Source: Micromussa lordhowensis
Taxonomy: Eukaryota > Cnidaria > Anthozoa > Scleractinia > Lobophylliidae
Length of the DNA stretch: 64,000 nucleotides
Direction of reading: 5' to 3'
Assembly (NCBI GenBank): GCA_964020085.1
Contig: OZ026604.1
Location: 31,575,330-31,639,329 of the forward strand
Shown here: positions 35,601 to 45,881 of the stretch, one piece after another
Numbering within the stretch: position 1 is the stretch's first letter
Layout: every line of letters begins with the position of its first letter
Notes under the pieces: generated by a model
Told to the model about the DNA's origin: nothing
The model's database searches: none
What the model saw: the letters and a program-made list of their open reading frames with translations, nothing else
Translations under genes and position numbers: made by a program

Positions 35601-38600
35601 TTTACATGATAAGCGCTTAGAGCCGTGGAAGAAAAAACTGTTTGTAGAGAAGGCGAGAAATCTTGCTCAAGGCCGGGACAACTGGACAGTGCATCTCTGT
35701 AAAAGACTTGAAGGTCTGCCAAAGAGCCGTGGCATGCTTCTTTATGAAACAAGATTGACAGACGCTGCAAGAATCATTTGGGAATGTGCAGTTGCCTTTT
35801 CTCCCCGTTATTCGGACAAAGATGCTGAGAGTAAGACTACCATTTACTCGGAGATTATCCGAATATGGGACATTGTGTTTGACCACGACAAAGTGCCGCA
35901 CGCTATAGGAAATATAGTTACCTCGTTCACCCGTGGCCAGGACTGTATCCTCAAGAAAGAGCTCAGGGGACTTCCAAGGGTTGATGCCTCTCAAAACCAA
36001 GGTCCAAACCTCTATGTCAAGAAGACTCAAACCAATGTATCTCCTTTCTCGTCAGCATCTGAGTTACAGGAAGACGAAACGGTTGAAGATGAAGCAAGTG
36101 ATGACCAAGTGACCTTCTTTCCTCCTGCAAGCCATCACGACAACGAGTATCAAGTTCTGAAGTTCTACCACCTTTCCACAGCCATGATTAAGACAATACT
36201 GAAGCAACAACAATCATGCAGTGTAGAGATCGACTTTCCATTTCGAGTGACAGAAGAGGAGCATGACATCATCAACTTTCAACCCTCTCCCCAGAGCTCC
36301 ATCATTTTGATTGGGCGGAGTGGCACTGGGAAGACGACATGTATCCTTTATCGCCTATGGAAAGATTTTATCAACTACTGGAGGAATGCTGAAGAGAGTG
36401 GACCATTGCTTCCCAAAAGGATGGTGTTTCTTCCCAAAGAAAACTCGGAATCTGACTCATCGAACCTTAAGGAAGGAGACAAAAGCCAACAATCGGATGA
36501 AACACAGAGTAGGGCTGAAAGCGAAGTAACACAAGGCGATGAATGTGAGCCAGCAGCCAGTTGTCCTGCGGATCCAGTTGTGTCAGCAGGTTCTGAATCT
36601 GAGGAATCCCTGGAGCACCTCCACCAGTTGTTTGTAACCAAAAACGGTGTCCTCTGCCAAGAAATTCAGAAGAACTTTAACGCCTTGAGCCAAGCGGGCC
36701 CATTTATTAAGCACGCAAGTAAACAAGATGAAGCCCCCTTGAAGCTGCAAGACGTTGGCGAGTCTGCCACAGGCTGGCCTCTTTTTTTAAATGCACGTGA
36801 CCTCTATTTTATCTTAGATGCCTCTCTGCCTAAACCTTACTTCTTTGCCCGTAACGAAGATGGAAGCCTGGAGACCAGGGTACAAGACTGGGGTGAAGAA
36901 GACAATCAGTTGTCCACTATTCCCATCATTGATGACGACGAGGATGCAGGAGACGAGGACGCTGAAGATGACACAGATGAGGACGAAGAAGATCAAACCA
37001 CAAAGGGTGACGCCTTAACTTGTGAGCAAAGGCGATCAATGGTCTTTGTGAGCTACACTATTTTTGAAAACCTGTTGTTTTCTAAAATGTGCAAGAAAAA
37101 GAAACGTGTCGATTTTCATCCTTCTTTGGTTTGGATGGAGATAAGGTCTTTTATAAAGGGCTCGTACGAAGCACTGCACACTGAGAGCGGTCACCTCAGC
37201 CTTGAAAGCTATCAAAAGATTGGACAAAAGAGGGCACCCAACTTCACAGCTGACAGAGAAGCAATTTACAAGCTGTTTGTATCTTATGAGCGGGTCAAGA
37301 GGTCTTTCAACATGTTTGATGAAAACGATCTCGTGTTCCACTTGTATCACCGTTTAAGGCAGTGCAGAGTTCCTGATTGGTCAATTCACAATTTGTACGT
37401 GGATGAAACTCAAGACTTCACTCAGGCAGAGTTGGTTCTACTCATACGCTGTTGCCGTGATCCTAATGGCGTCTTTCTCACAGGTGACACAGCACAAAGT
37501 GTCATGCGAGGTATCTCATTCAGATTTCAAGATCTTCGTTCGCTCTTCTTCTACTTGAACGAGAGCTACAAGGCTGTAGGAGTGCAAGCTGAAGTCTTAG
37601 TTCCACGGATAATGCCTCTGATATACAACTACCGATCACACAGGGGAATTCTTAATTTGGCTTCTAGTGTTGTTAGCATGCTGCAGGAATATTTCCCAGA
37701 GTCGTTTGACAAGTTGGCCAAAGATCAAGGTCAGTTGGATGGCCCCAAGCCAGTACTACTTGGATCCTGCAGTCAGTCGGATCTAGCGATAATTCTTCGT
37801 GGAAATAGGAGGAAGACAACCACTATTGAGTTTGGTGCCCATCAAGCCATCCTCGTTGCATCAAACGACGCGAGAGAAAGGCTTCCTGAAGAGCTCAGTC
37901 ACGGTCTGGTGTTGACCATCTACGAGGCGAAAGGGTTGGAGTTTGATGACGTCCTTGTATACAACTTCTTCAAAGACTCACAGGTGAGGTGCTGCCGAAA
38001 TGGGCAACACTAGTGGTCCTTTTATTTCCAAGCTCGAAGTAGTCAATTGTCAGTTATATTTTTCAATGCTACCTGTACGAATTTGATGGATCATCAAGAC
38101 AGATATATTGAAACGGCGTCGATAATATATTGAGTTTTTAAGACAACTTTATATATACGTTGATCAAACTGGAAATTGAAAGGCTAAGTAATTTAATTAC
38201 AATTGTACGTTGGTGCCTATAAGCAGCGAGCACTACAAAAAGAACTTAGATACCTAATCCTAACATGCACTTGTTTACATCAACGACTACTAAAAGAACT
38301 GGAACCTGTAACGAAGGGCACTGAACTCAATAAACATTAGATTACACCATTGAAGTAGTTTTAAATACAGCTCTTACTGATAAGAAACGAATCGTGATTC
38401 TGTGTGAACTTATTCCTCTTTAGGCTCGTATTGAATGGCGGATTGTTACACAGTATCTCTTGGAAGTGGTAGACTGTGAGAGTGTCAACAAAGCTAACGT
38501 CAAGTCGCATCCATTGCCTTTCAATCCTGACAAGCACAAGATCCTAAACTCTGAATTGAAACAGCTTTACACAGCTGTGACGCGAGCTCGTGCAAAGGTT

Positions 38601-41600
38601 TGGTTCTTTGACGAGGACGAAGATAATCGTCGGCCAGTGTTTGAGTACTTTGAGCAACTCGGCTTGGCAGATGTGGTCACATTAGAAGCAGAAACCGGGA
38701 AAAGCTCTGATGGTGCACAGTCTTTGGAAAATATGTTTTCCAAGGAATCGTCTGTAGAGGAATGGGAAAAGCAAGGGACTTTCTTCTACAGCAAGAAGCT
38801 CTGGAAAGTTGCAGAAAAGTGCTTCACAATTTCTGGTAATACGGAAATGAGCCAAAGGTGTAAAGCATACGTGCAAGCCGACCATGCCCGAAGTCTTCAC
38901 AGCGAGCCACGACGATTGAAGGACGAATTTCTCCGAGCAGCCGATCAGTTCCTGCAGTGCAACATGATTCAAGAAGCTAGAGTCTGCCTGTATAATGCTC
39001 GGGAACGTACCTTGTATGCAAGCCTTCTTCAGAAACTCGGGGAGGTAAGAGTCGAACAGTTTTGTGATTCATCGAAGACGATATCTAGAATGAAGGGTGC
39101 GTAATGGTATGTAACTATACGGTATTTGGTTTGTGAAAGATGCGAAGATGTTCAAAATCTAGGGTTAGTGTTAGGGTTACATACGTCGTTTAATGTTGTT
39201 TAGGTTTTCATGTGATTGTACGAGCTTTTGCTACTGTAGCCAACATACGCTTTTCTCTATCATTAGTTTGCTGCTCGTTCACTTACTTTGGCAACTGAAA
39301 GTTATAATCTATTGGCCAAATATACGCGCTTTCTAATTATGTTTTTCCACCTAAGTTTATTGATGAAGTTAGTAATATATAACAAGCACATGCTATATCG
39401 TATGGGAATGCATCGATATTGATTGAATTCATCAGTCCATTAATGGCATGTCTGCTTTTTGATAGGACAAGACTGCAGCAAGGTGGTTTGAAAGAGGGGG
39501 TAACGCTTTAGAAGCAAGTCAGTGCCTGGAGAACCTTGGAGACTATAAAGAGGCTGTTGAGGTCCTTGTTCGTGGAAATCTATACCACAAAGCCATTGAT
39601 GTCCTGAAGCAGTTTAACAGATTGCCACCAGTTACTCGACAACAGACCCTCGCACCACAGAGAACTCTTCAAGAATTGCACTTGGCCTCCGCAGAACTCC
39701 ATTCCAAAGCAGGCAACTTTAAAGAAATGAAGAATTCACTCCAGTTTATTAACTCTGTCGAAGTACGGGTCGAGTTTTTAAAAAAGCGCAACTTGATTGA
39801 CGACGCTGCAAGAGAGTTACTGAAGGAGGGAAGAGGAGTTGAAGCTGCGAAGATAATGAAAGGAAGCGGGTCATTTCTTGTTGCGGCAGAATACGCTCGA
39901 AGCTCTGGTGACTCAAGTCTTGCAGCTGATTGTATTTTCGCTTATGTTCGTAGCTCAACAGATGTATCAAAGGAGGAGCAAATTGAATGGTTAGAAGAAG
40001 CTAAGAAGCTCTTCAAGGATGCAGACCGGATGAACAGTTTTGGTGAAGTTCTTTTACAGCAAGCCCGACTGTCTGGGGATCGTATGAAAGTGGAGGAGGC
40101 TGTGAAGATTTTCCCCACATTTCAAAACACCTGTGGTGAGCTTGAATGTGTCGAATTGCTGTGGGAACTCGAAGATGATGAACACGGTTTTCCTGGCGTG
40201 GACACTTGGATTGCAGTCAAAATGGTGGAATCCGTTCTTCAACTGATTAAATCACTGAATGCGAGTAATCCGAACGTAATGACACAGAAACAAATCGAGC
40301 GTTGCGAGGAACACTTTGGACTCTGCAAGGAAGGAGATCCATCAAAGAGAGTTGTTAGACGCAAAGAAGGTGATCGTTTCCTTTCCGTTGCCCAAGGAAT
40401 ACAGAAGCGTCCTGCTCCTGGTAACAAATGGAATGTGGATCTCCATGGTGCTCGTGATCGTATCGCTGAAGTCCTCTTTTTCAGAGTCGCCAAACTAACC
40501 CAACAGGTTCGCGGCTCTTTGCGCAACACGTTTGTGACACACGAGACATGTCAGAAATTTTTGGTCGACCTTCCTTGCAAAGCTGATAGTTGCCAGTACC
40601 AACACAAAGTTCCATCCCAGGATAACATCGACAAACTTTTCGGAGCAATTTTGGATGAAATCTGTCTTGACGCTCAAGCTAACGATTTTCACAGGACAGA
40701 GAAGAAATTTGGCAAGAAATTTGGCAAGACGAGTGCTTGGATGTCCCAGAGGCAATTGGCAAGCTTAGACGATCTGTTTCCATCGGATACCTTTGCATCA
40801 TGCAGAAAACTTCTAGCATTCTTTTTTCCTGCAAATGGCCAATCATCCAGTATTCGCTTGCAATCTTGCATCTCTCAGTTGCGGGATAAGAAGGGTGGAT
40901 TTCTCAAGAGACGCCTATTCAGGTTTGCTAAAGAGTTGTCGGAGAAGCGTGCGACCAAGGAAGAAATTGTTTCAAGTGCCGATGTATTTCTGGCTATTTC
41001 ACATCTTCTTCAGCTAATCGGAACACCATCGGCGAAAATCAAGCAGTGGATCAGTGATGCAGAGAAGACATTTGGAAAAACGTGCGACATCCAGAAAAAC
41101 AAACCAATTAGTCCAACACCAGTGGGTATTGCTTTAGAAGGAGATGCACGGGTCACCTGGTTTTCCCGATGGTGGGAGGATTCGAAGCGTCATTTGCATG
41201 TTCATGGTGACATCTTAAGGGCTGGAGACATTGTAGTTCGCCACTTCGAACTGATGACAGCTAACCCAGAAAAAGAACTTCCTTTCCCGTCACCGCGAAA
41301 CTGTCTTGACATCCTGGAGTATATCACGTGTGCCCACCTAGCTCTGTTCGCTCGTCTGCAGTATTCTCTGAAGTCTCGCAGTCTCGTTTGTCTTCCTGCA
41401 AGTTACTCGTCGGTGATCTCGTTTTGGAGCACACTCAACTGTACCAAAAAAGGCCATATTGGAATTTACCAGGCAGCTTTGATGAACCAAAGTCGTCCAT
41501 CTACCATTCGTGGCGTACAGACGTTCCTGCACGATTTGGTGTCACTTATGCTGGGAGGATATTCGCCACATTTCAACGTGTTAAAGAAGGTCTTTCACTT

Positions 41601-43679
41601 GAATTCTTGCATTGAATCCGGCGAGACAGAGCGTGCGGTAATTTTAGTCCTTACCCTTCTCTGTAACTGTGGCCAGTCAATTCCACCTGCCAGCGAGGCC
41701 AGGCTCTTTCAAAACGTGGCCACTGAATTGTCCAGTAATGTCACTCTTCCAGAGAGGATGGAAAGATGTCTGGAACAGGTTAGGCAGGCCAAAGGAATTC
41801 GCGACATTGTGGTCATTCTTCAGGATCTATTGCAAAAAAGACAAGAATTCCTATTCGATGTTCATTGGGACAACCTGCACCAGCGACTGTGGTGGGACAA
41901 AGTGAATCCCAATAACTATCCTGGAACCTTCTACACTGATGTGTTGGAGAAAGTGGCCCAGAAAACGAAAGATCTTCCAGCGGAAGACGCGTTGGAATCA
42001 GGAGATGTGGAAGATAGTTTGACGGCCGGGTTTGGCGCACAGTTAGAGGACGAGCAGCCCAGTGGAGACGTGGATCACGCAAGAAATGAAAGGCTCGAGG
42101 CTATAGAAAGAGAGGAGGCCCTTCAAGCAGAGTCCTGGGAAGAAGAGATTACAGCGGAAGAAGCGAGAGCAGATGAATTTCCTTCTGAACAGGAAGTCAT
42201 TGAAGATCCCGTCGATAACTACTTCAGACCCTTTAGAGTTGATCAATCTGGTTGTGGTATTTGCAACGTGAGTTTTGGCCCAGACCAAAGTGAAAAATCT
42301 CAAGACTCGTTAGAAAACGAGAGGAAACAATTCGAAAACAATGATGCTGGTGCCAGTGGCTTTGCAGGACAGTCAAACAAATTGAGTCCTCACCGCTTTT
42401 GGAGCCGTGCTCGTCACCTTGCGAAGGATAGTCTTCATTGGAAGAAAGTGGAACATTTTGAGGCCTATAAGAAGCTATTCCGAGAAGAGCTCCTTCCATA
42501 CCAAAATAGTCTACACAATCTACTTATCGAGGCTGCGAATCTTCAGAGAACGGCGGAGCATCAAGGAAAGTCTTTGACTCTGTTAAGTACCAAGGTGGAT
42601 GAAGCCAACAGAGCAGATTATTTCATTACTGAAGTAACGGCCAGGATTCAACAAGAGCGTGATTGGGCAGACTTGGAATCGTTCAAGAAAGCCATCGAGT
42701 CCTTCAGAGAGGCCATGAAATCTTGTGAAGATGAAATTCAGTTAACAAGCTCTCGAGAATTAGGTTAGTACGAAATCGCTATTGAATGTCCTTGTTTGCC
42801 TACCTCTTTCTCGCCTTCTCAGTTTCTTTACCATTTATTGCCGTACTCAGGCCTAACTGGACTTTGCTTCATATGTGTTGGTTGGCAGGTCTTTGCAAAT
42901 CAGTGGTATACAAACTGTGGCAATTTTGTAGTGTTCAACGGTGTATTGATCTAAGAACGAGAAATTTACAGAATTTGTCTTCAACACGAAACAGAGTGCA
43001 AAAAGATGCGTATTTTTAAATTTTACATTCGTGGTTCAAAGGTTATGCTTTTCACAAGTGCAATGAATCCGATCTTGATTTACTGCCCGTGTTTCTAGGT
43101 CGATTGCGTTGCGTATTTATTTGTTTATTTTCGACAGATCCGCGGAGGCGCGGTGGCCTCATGGTTTGTGTGCTCGACTCCGGATCGAGCGGTCCGAGTT
43201 GACCGGGACATTGTGTTATGTTCTTTGGCAAGACACTTACTCTCAGAGTACCTCTCTCCACCCAGGTCTAAAAATTGTTACCGGCGAATCAGTTTAGTGC
43301 TGAGAGTAGCTCTGCGATGGAGTAGCATCCCATCCAGGGGGGAGTAGAAACGTTCGTAGTCGCTTCATGTTGCGGAAACCGGGATAAATTCCGGCGTGAT
43401 GGTGCAGACTAAAGCCTGGTTCACACTTGTGCGATAAGCATAACACAAGCGACATAAGCACGAGCTTATTGTGCTTATGCTTATGCTTATGTCGCTTGTG
43501 TTATGCTTATCGCACAAGTGTGAACCAGGTTTAACCTTTTATCTTATTCCACAGATCCAAGGAGCCGTCAATTGTCCACTGAAGCCCGTTCGTTTTGGGG
43601 GGACTTGGAAAATGACGCAGATATCAATGATGGTGAATGCGCTCACGTCCCAGGACTAAGAAAGAAGAAATGGATATGA
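26687..43679 (+). CDS. TRANK1: TRANK1-like giant protein: TPR, ankyrin, SF1 helicase, zinc finger
   Basis: Ten exons join in phase to about 2,830 residues (human TRANK1 is about 2,925): 26687-26971, 28782-29021, 29985-30227, 31168-31321, 32000-32392, 32887-33100, 35064-37983, 38424-39044, 39466-42763, 43555-43679. Order of parts: TPR-like helices (1-307), ankyrin repeats (about 308-510), Ser/acidic linker, UvrD-type SF1 helicase with Walker A at 927-934, DETQD at 1290-1294, GDTAQ at 1317-1321 and motif VI at 1531-1540, helical repeats, a CCCH-like motif at 2052-2070, and a coiled, acidic C-terminus ending 'GLRKKKWI'. The helicase is interrupted by a ~350-residue acidic insert after Walker A. 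The role of TRANK1 is poorly known; nucleic-acid-dependent ATPase activity is inferred from motifs. The start is the first in-frame Met after an acceptor at 26677; an upstream 5' exon is possible. One intron (29022-29984) uses a GC donor. Confidence 0.92.
27279..27441. mobile_element. Short TIR element, family 2, copy 1
   Basis: The left end 'ggcacggatccaggg' and the right end 'tcctggatccgcgcc' are inverted. Inner 'gggtgaattttcaccc' is also self-complementary. It lies in the first intron of the TRANK1-like gene. A second copy with the same ends is at 29152-29347. Confidence 0.7.
29152..29347. mobile_element. Short TIR element, family 2, copy 2
   Basis: The left end 'aggcgcggatccaggat' and the right end 'tatggatctgcgcct' are inverted. 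The termini match the copy at 27279-27441, while the interior is different. It sits in the GC-AG intron. Confidence 0.65.
30432..30930. mobile_element. TIR element with ~98-bp arms
   Basis: The left arm (30432-30529) starts 'ggctcaaaacagtttccagc'. The right arm (30833-30930) is its reverse complement at roughly 85-90 percent by eye and ends 'gctggaaactgttttgagc'. The ~300-bp interior has no ORF. Intronic, non-autonomous DNA element. Confidence 0.8.
31945..31979. mobile_element. MITE family 1, right-end remnant
   Basis: 'aaacacagtctctcgtgttt' plus 'ggtatatta' matches the right end of the elements at 19797-19945 and 52798-52943. It lies 20 bp before the exon that starts at 32000, so the acceptor region of that intron may include element-derived bases. 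Confidence 0.6.
32000..33100 (+). CDS. TRANK1: Ankyrin-repeat exons of the TRANK1-like gene
   Basis: Two exons (32000-32392 and 32887-33100) join in phase 1. They give 'REKLVRILLHHNANARGLKK', 'LDLAVILLQHGADESDLVER', 'GESPFHASLRLGLKKGNFAI' and 'DKDGNTLLHFLCRGKIDSKK', ending 'VLKAGANRSVTNNQMKTPID'. The G-A-(D/N) turn, the T/S-P-L/F-H start and the V-x-x-L-L helix are ankyrin hallmarks; about four repeats can be counted. Just upstream is 'AFEIFKAGCPVPKCFVQKLI', the linker from the TPR part. Confidence 0.88.
33214..33322. mobile_element. MITE with 34-bp perfect arms
   Basis: The left arm (33214-33247) starts 'agagtttatgttcttgggca', and the right arm (33289-33322) is its exact reverse complement. 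The 41-bp loop is unrelated. Intron of the TRANK1-like gene. Confidence 0.9.
33485..34587 (-). pseudogene. Crypton-type (DUF3504) tyrosine recombinase, decayed
   Basis: On the minus strand a frame opens after an AG near 34586 with 'ITENNDEFVNPQSSQLEEDD'. It continues with 'KFNQWLEKRKIS', 'LNGVLRRFYAEVKR', 'LTPSALTGVRAAIHR' and 'LGRRGREIWREL', the last being the catalytic-Arg block of this family. After three in-frame stops (33980, 33904, 33794) the same frame goes on through 'SSLKRMLSKVHPDSEAMF' and 'ECWYKNEPLGKNSI'. The C-terminal 'GVDAKQIRAITKHKNEQILT' with the H...Y region is in another frame. It is therefore dead: three stops and at least one frameshift. It lies antisense in the intron between 33100 and 35064. 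Crypton-derived DUF3504 genes are common in anthozoans (family knowledge). Confidence 0.75.
35064..38663 (+). CDS. TRANK1: Helicase core of the TRANK1-like gene
   Basis: The very long exon 35064-37983 and the next exon 38424-39044 hold the SF1 motifs. Walker A is 'ILIGRSGTGKTTCILYRLW' (GKT at about 36325). After an acidic insert ('IIDDDEDAGDEDAEDDTDED') come 'LYVDETQDFTQAELVLLIRC' (Walker B, 37402), 'GVFLTGDTAQSVMRG' (motif III), 'IYNYRSHRGIL' (motif IV), 'YEAKGLEFDDVLVYNFF' (motif V, 37921) and, across a 440-bp intron, 'LKQLYTAVTRARAKVWFFDE' (motif VI, arginine finger). All key residues (Lys of Walker A, Asp-Glu of motif II, Gln of motif III, Arg of IV and VI) are present, so ATP hydrolysis is plausible. 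The pattern is UvrD-type, as in TRANK1, not DEAD-box. Confidence 0.92.
40519..40611 (+). other. CCCH-type zinc-finger candidate in the TRANK1-like protein
   Basis: The segment 'CQKFLVDLPCKADSCQYQH' has the spacing C-x8-C-x4-C-x3-H (residues about 2052, 2061, 2066, 2070). This is within the range of CCCH zinc fingers, which mostly bind RNA. It is an isolated motif with no second finger next to it, and the flanks are not recognisable. A further 'CGIC' pair lies near the C-terminus (about 42255). Confidence 0.5.
43150..43410 (+). mobile_element. tRNA-derived SINE, plus-strand copy
   Basis: The copy begins 'cggtggcctcatggtttgtg' with 'tgctcgactccggatcgagc', and runs through 'ttggcaagacacttactctc', 'gtagcatcccatccaggg' and 'tagtcgcttcatg' to 'ttccggcgtgatggtgcaga'. 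Same family as 14340-14611. It lies in the last intron of the TRANK1-like gene and abuts another element at 43411. Confidence 0.8.
43411..43532. mobile_element. Palindromic MITE next to last TRANK1 exon
   Basis: The left arm 'aaagcctggttcacacttgt' continues with 'gcgataagcataacacaagc', and the right arm is the reverse complement ending 'gtgtgaaccaggttt'. The centre has 'tgcttatgcttatgcttatg' repeats. It ends only 22 bp before the acceptor of the final exon (43555). Confidence 0.85.
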
Positions 43680-43799
43680 GGACTAGAATTCGACTTGTGC
43701 TTTGAGAGAATAAGAATCAAAACCTTTATTTTCGCAGTTTGTTGCAGATTCGATTACATGTAAAGGGCTCGTGAACGGTAATGTTCGTGTTAAGCTTAA
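43680..43799. other. 3' flank of the TRANK1-like gene
   Basis: No clear AATAAA signal is visible in the first 120 bp after the stop; 'gagaataagaat' at about 43706 is the nearest variant. The rest is unremarkable. Confidence 0.3.
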
Positions 43800-44186
43800 A
43801 CACGGAGCGAGCCTATAAAAGGTCAGCGGTTTGCACTTTGTTGGCTAAAACACGGCATTTACGTTGAGTAAACAACTCGAAAACAATCGATATGCTTTCA
43901 CAAGTGAAACAACAAAAATAAGAAGTCAAAATGCATGTATATGAAGTACGATACCTGTCTAAATTCTTCTTCTGTAGATGCCATTCTTGTTGTTTTCGCT
44001 GGCCTTTTTACAAAGAAAGCAAACAAACTAAAAACTTTCCCTTGTGCGGTCGCCTGAAATATTACTTCGTGCGAATTTCGCGGGAGTACGACACGCCTGG
44101 GTGAATAAGCCAATCAAAGCAGAGTATTCCAATTTGTGTTGGACGGGCTGAGCCGTTCAGCCTCCATTTATAGGCTCGCTCCGTGT
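43800..44186. mobile_element. TTAA-flanked MITE (piggyBac/Kolobok-like)
   Basis: The ends 'acacggagcgagcctataaa' and 'tttataggctcgctccgtgt' are inverted. Both are directly flanked by TTAA (43796-43799 and 44187-44190), the target duplication of piggyBac and Kolobok superfamilies. 387 bp, no transposase ORF. Confidence 0.8.
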
Positions 44187-44194
44187 TTAAAATA

Positions 44195-44375
44195 CCTCAG
44201 TAGTATAGTTCCAGTGCGGCTACTCAAACCAGGCCACTTGGAAAAGAGTTAACAAATCAGAAAGTTGCTTGAGAACAGAGGATAGCGATCTTTTTGTCAA
44301 ATAAATCAATAACATTGAAGAATACGAACAGTAGTCTTAACAAAATTGAACCCAACAAAGTTCGAAGTGTTGCGA
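44195..44375. repeat. Dispersed repeat, copy 1 (copy 2 at 53825-54000)
   Basis: The shared series is 'tact(c/t)(a/g)aaccagg', 'aagttaac..atcagaa', 'gctacttgaaaacaagtga' type sequence, 'ctttttcataaa' type sequence, 'gacattcaagagta' type sequence and 'taacaaaattgaaccca'. About 70-75 percent similar by eye over 150 bp, same orientation. Confidence 0.55.
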
Positions 44376-44660
44376 ACCTCACAAGAAACTTTGCCATTTG
44401 TTGATTGGTTAGTTTCGATCCTAACTTTTATTCGCTTTTCAACAGTTTCGGTTTAGCTGTCGCAAAATTAGTTTTCAGGCTAATTTTTTGGCGAACGAGA
44501 TTTATAAATATGATAATTCGCCGTCAAGGACTGAATACATATCCTAAGTGGGTATACAACGCAGAGGAGGAGGAGTCAATAGCCGCAATGTTAAGTATAG
44601 AAACAAGCTGGCGAAGTCATCAGAACAGTAAACGACTGCACTTCGTAACAGTAACAATAC

Positions 44661-45336
44661 TAGCCTGCGTAGCGTAGGGGAGAGCGCAAAAAGGGGGAGA
44701 GCGCGTAGGGGAGAGCGCAAAAAATGAAGAGCTTCATTTTTTGCGCTCTCCCCATTTTTCGCGCGGCCAAAACTCGTTCGGTCGCCGATGCCTATTTCCC
44801 TTTCGTAAACAAGCGATGCCATTTTTAACGGTCGATGCCATAATTGGTAACCAAGCTTGCCAGAATTAGCAACCAAGCCTTTTAGAGTGGACGATGCCAT
44901 ATCTGCTTCTGTTCAGGCCTGGACACGGTAGAAACTGGTTATAATTTGTTGAGGGAGTAAAACGCACTCACCAAATACTTAATTGTTCATATTCACACTG
45001 GTTTGCTTGCGGTTAGCTTTTATTTGCAGGTTGGGGCAGCTCTATCATTAACATTTAAGAATGTCACGTTTTATAATTAAATTTTGCGGAAATTTTGCGG
45101 ATGAACCTGGTAGTGTAGTGGTATAAGAGGGATGTTAAGAAACAGAGGTTCCAGGTTCGATACTGGGTGGTTAGTAACATTTTCATTTTTCTTTATATTA
45201 GTAGAGAAAAATTTGTTGAGAAATTTTCTAAGTGTTGCGAAAATGGCATCGCTTGTTTACGAAAGGGAAAATTGCGTCGCCGATCCTGGGTTTTCCTTTC
45301 GCTAAAAACGCACAGGAACGCTTGCTACGCAGGCTA
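44661..45336. mobile_element. 676-bp TIR element with 9-bp target duplication (Mutator-like)
   Basis: The 13-bp ends 'tagcctgcgtagc' and 'gctacgcaggcta' are exact inverses and are flanked by exact 9-bp repeats 'taacaatac' (44652-44660 and 45337-45345). A 9-bp duplication is typical of Mutator-like elements. Inside are a hairpin (44695-44755, 'gagagcgcaaaaaatgaaga' and its inverse), two inverted copies of a segment coding 'MASLVYERE'-like peptide (near 44800 on minus, 45240 on plus), and a tRNA-like piece (45100-45172). No transposase. Confidence 0.85.
45100..45172 (+). other. tRNA-like sequence inside the 676-bp element
   Basis: 'gaacctggtagtgtagtggt' carries an A-box-like core, and 'ggttccaggttcgatactgg' a B-box-like core about 40 bp later. 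It probably is a SINE head captured by or inserted in the element. Cloverleaf pairing is poor. Confidence 0.4.
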
Positions 45337-45829
45337 TAACAATACTAACGACATGCTTTTCAAACTCGGAGAAATCACTCAGTTTTCACTGAGAAACAGT
45401 ATTTAAAGTCCACTATTGTTCTGACGGAACAAACATCGAAATGTATTTAATCTTTCAAAATAATGTTATTCTGTTTTTATTTATTATCTGGACTTGGTGT
45501 GTAAATGACTACCTTATCGTGCCAGTAATTATAAATACGACCATCTATAGTTACGCCCACACCCTACTTGGTTAGTAAACAGCCAGATGTTACGCACTGT
45601 TGTTTTGTTAAAGAAATGAAAAAAGTTCATTCAACGGAAAACCTTGTCATAACTAGTTGTACACGATTGTGGAAAGTATTTACTGTTCGGTTACAAATCC
45701 AAATTCCGGCCAGTTCGCTCTCCACCGATTTTATATCGAATTCTTCTGTAATAAGCAAATTCTCTGTTTAAGATAGTTTAAAATTACTAGAGCTTTCGAT
45801 TGCCAGACTGCAGTCTTAGACAAACATTT

Positions 45830-45881
45830 ACGGTAAAAAGTGTGAAGTAGATATTTTTTCTACCTCACACTTTTTACCCTA
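45830..45881. repeat. Short hairpin
   Basis: 'ggtaaaaagtgtgaagtaga' is followed by 'tatttttt' and the near-exact inverse 'ctacctcacactttttaccc'. It may be a tiny MITE remnant. Confidence 0.75.

Noticed and set aside
44544..44900. 118-codon minus frame
   Set aside because: Lies across the left end of the 676-bp element and its repeats.
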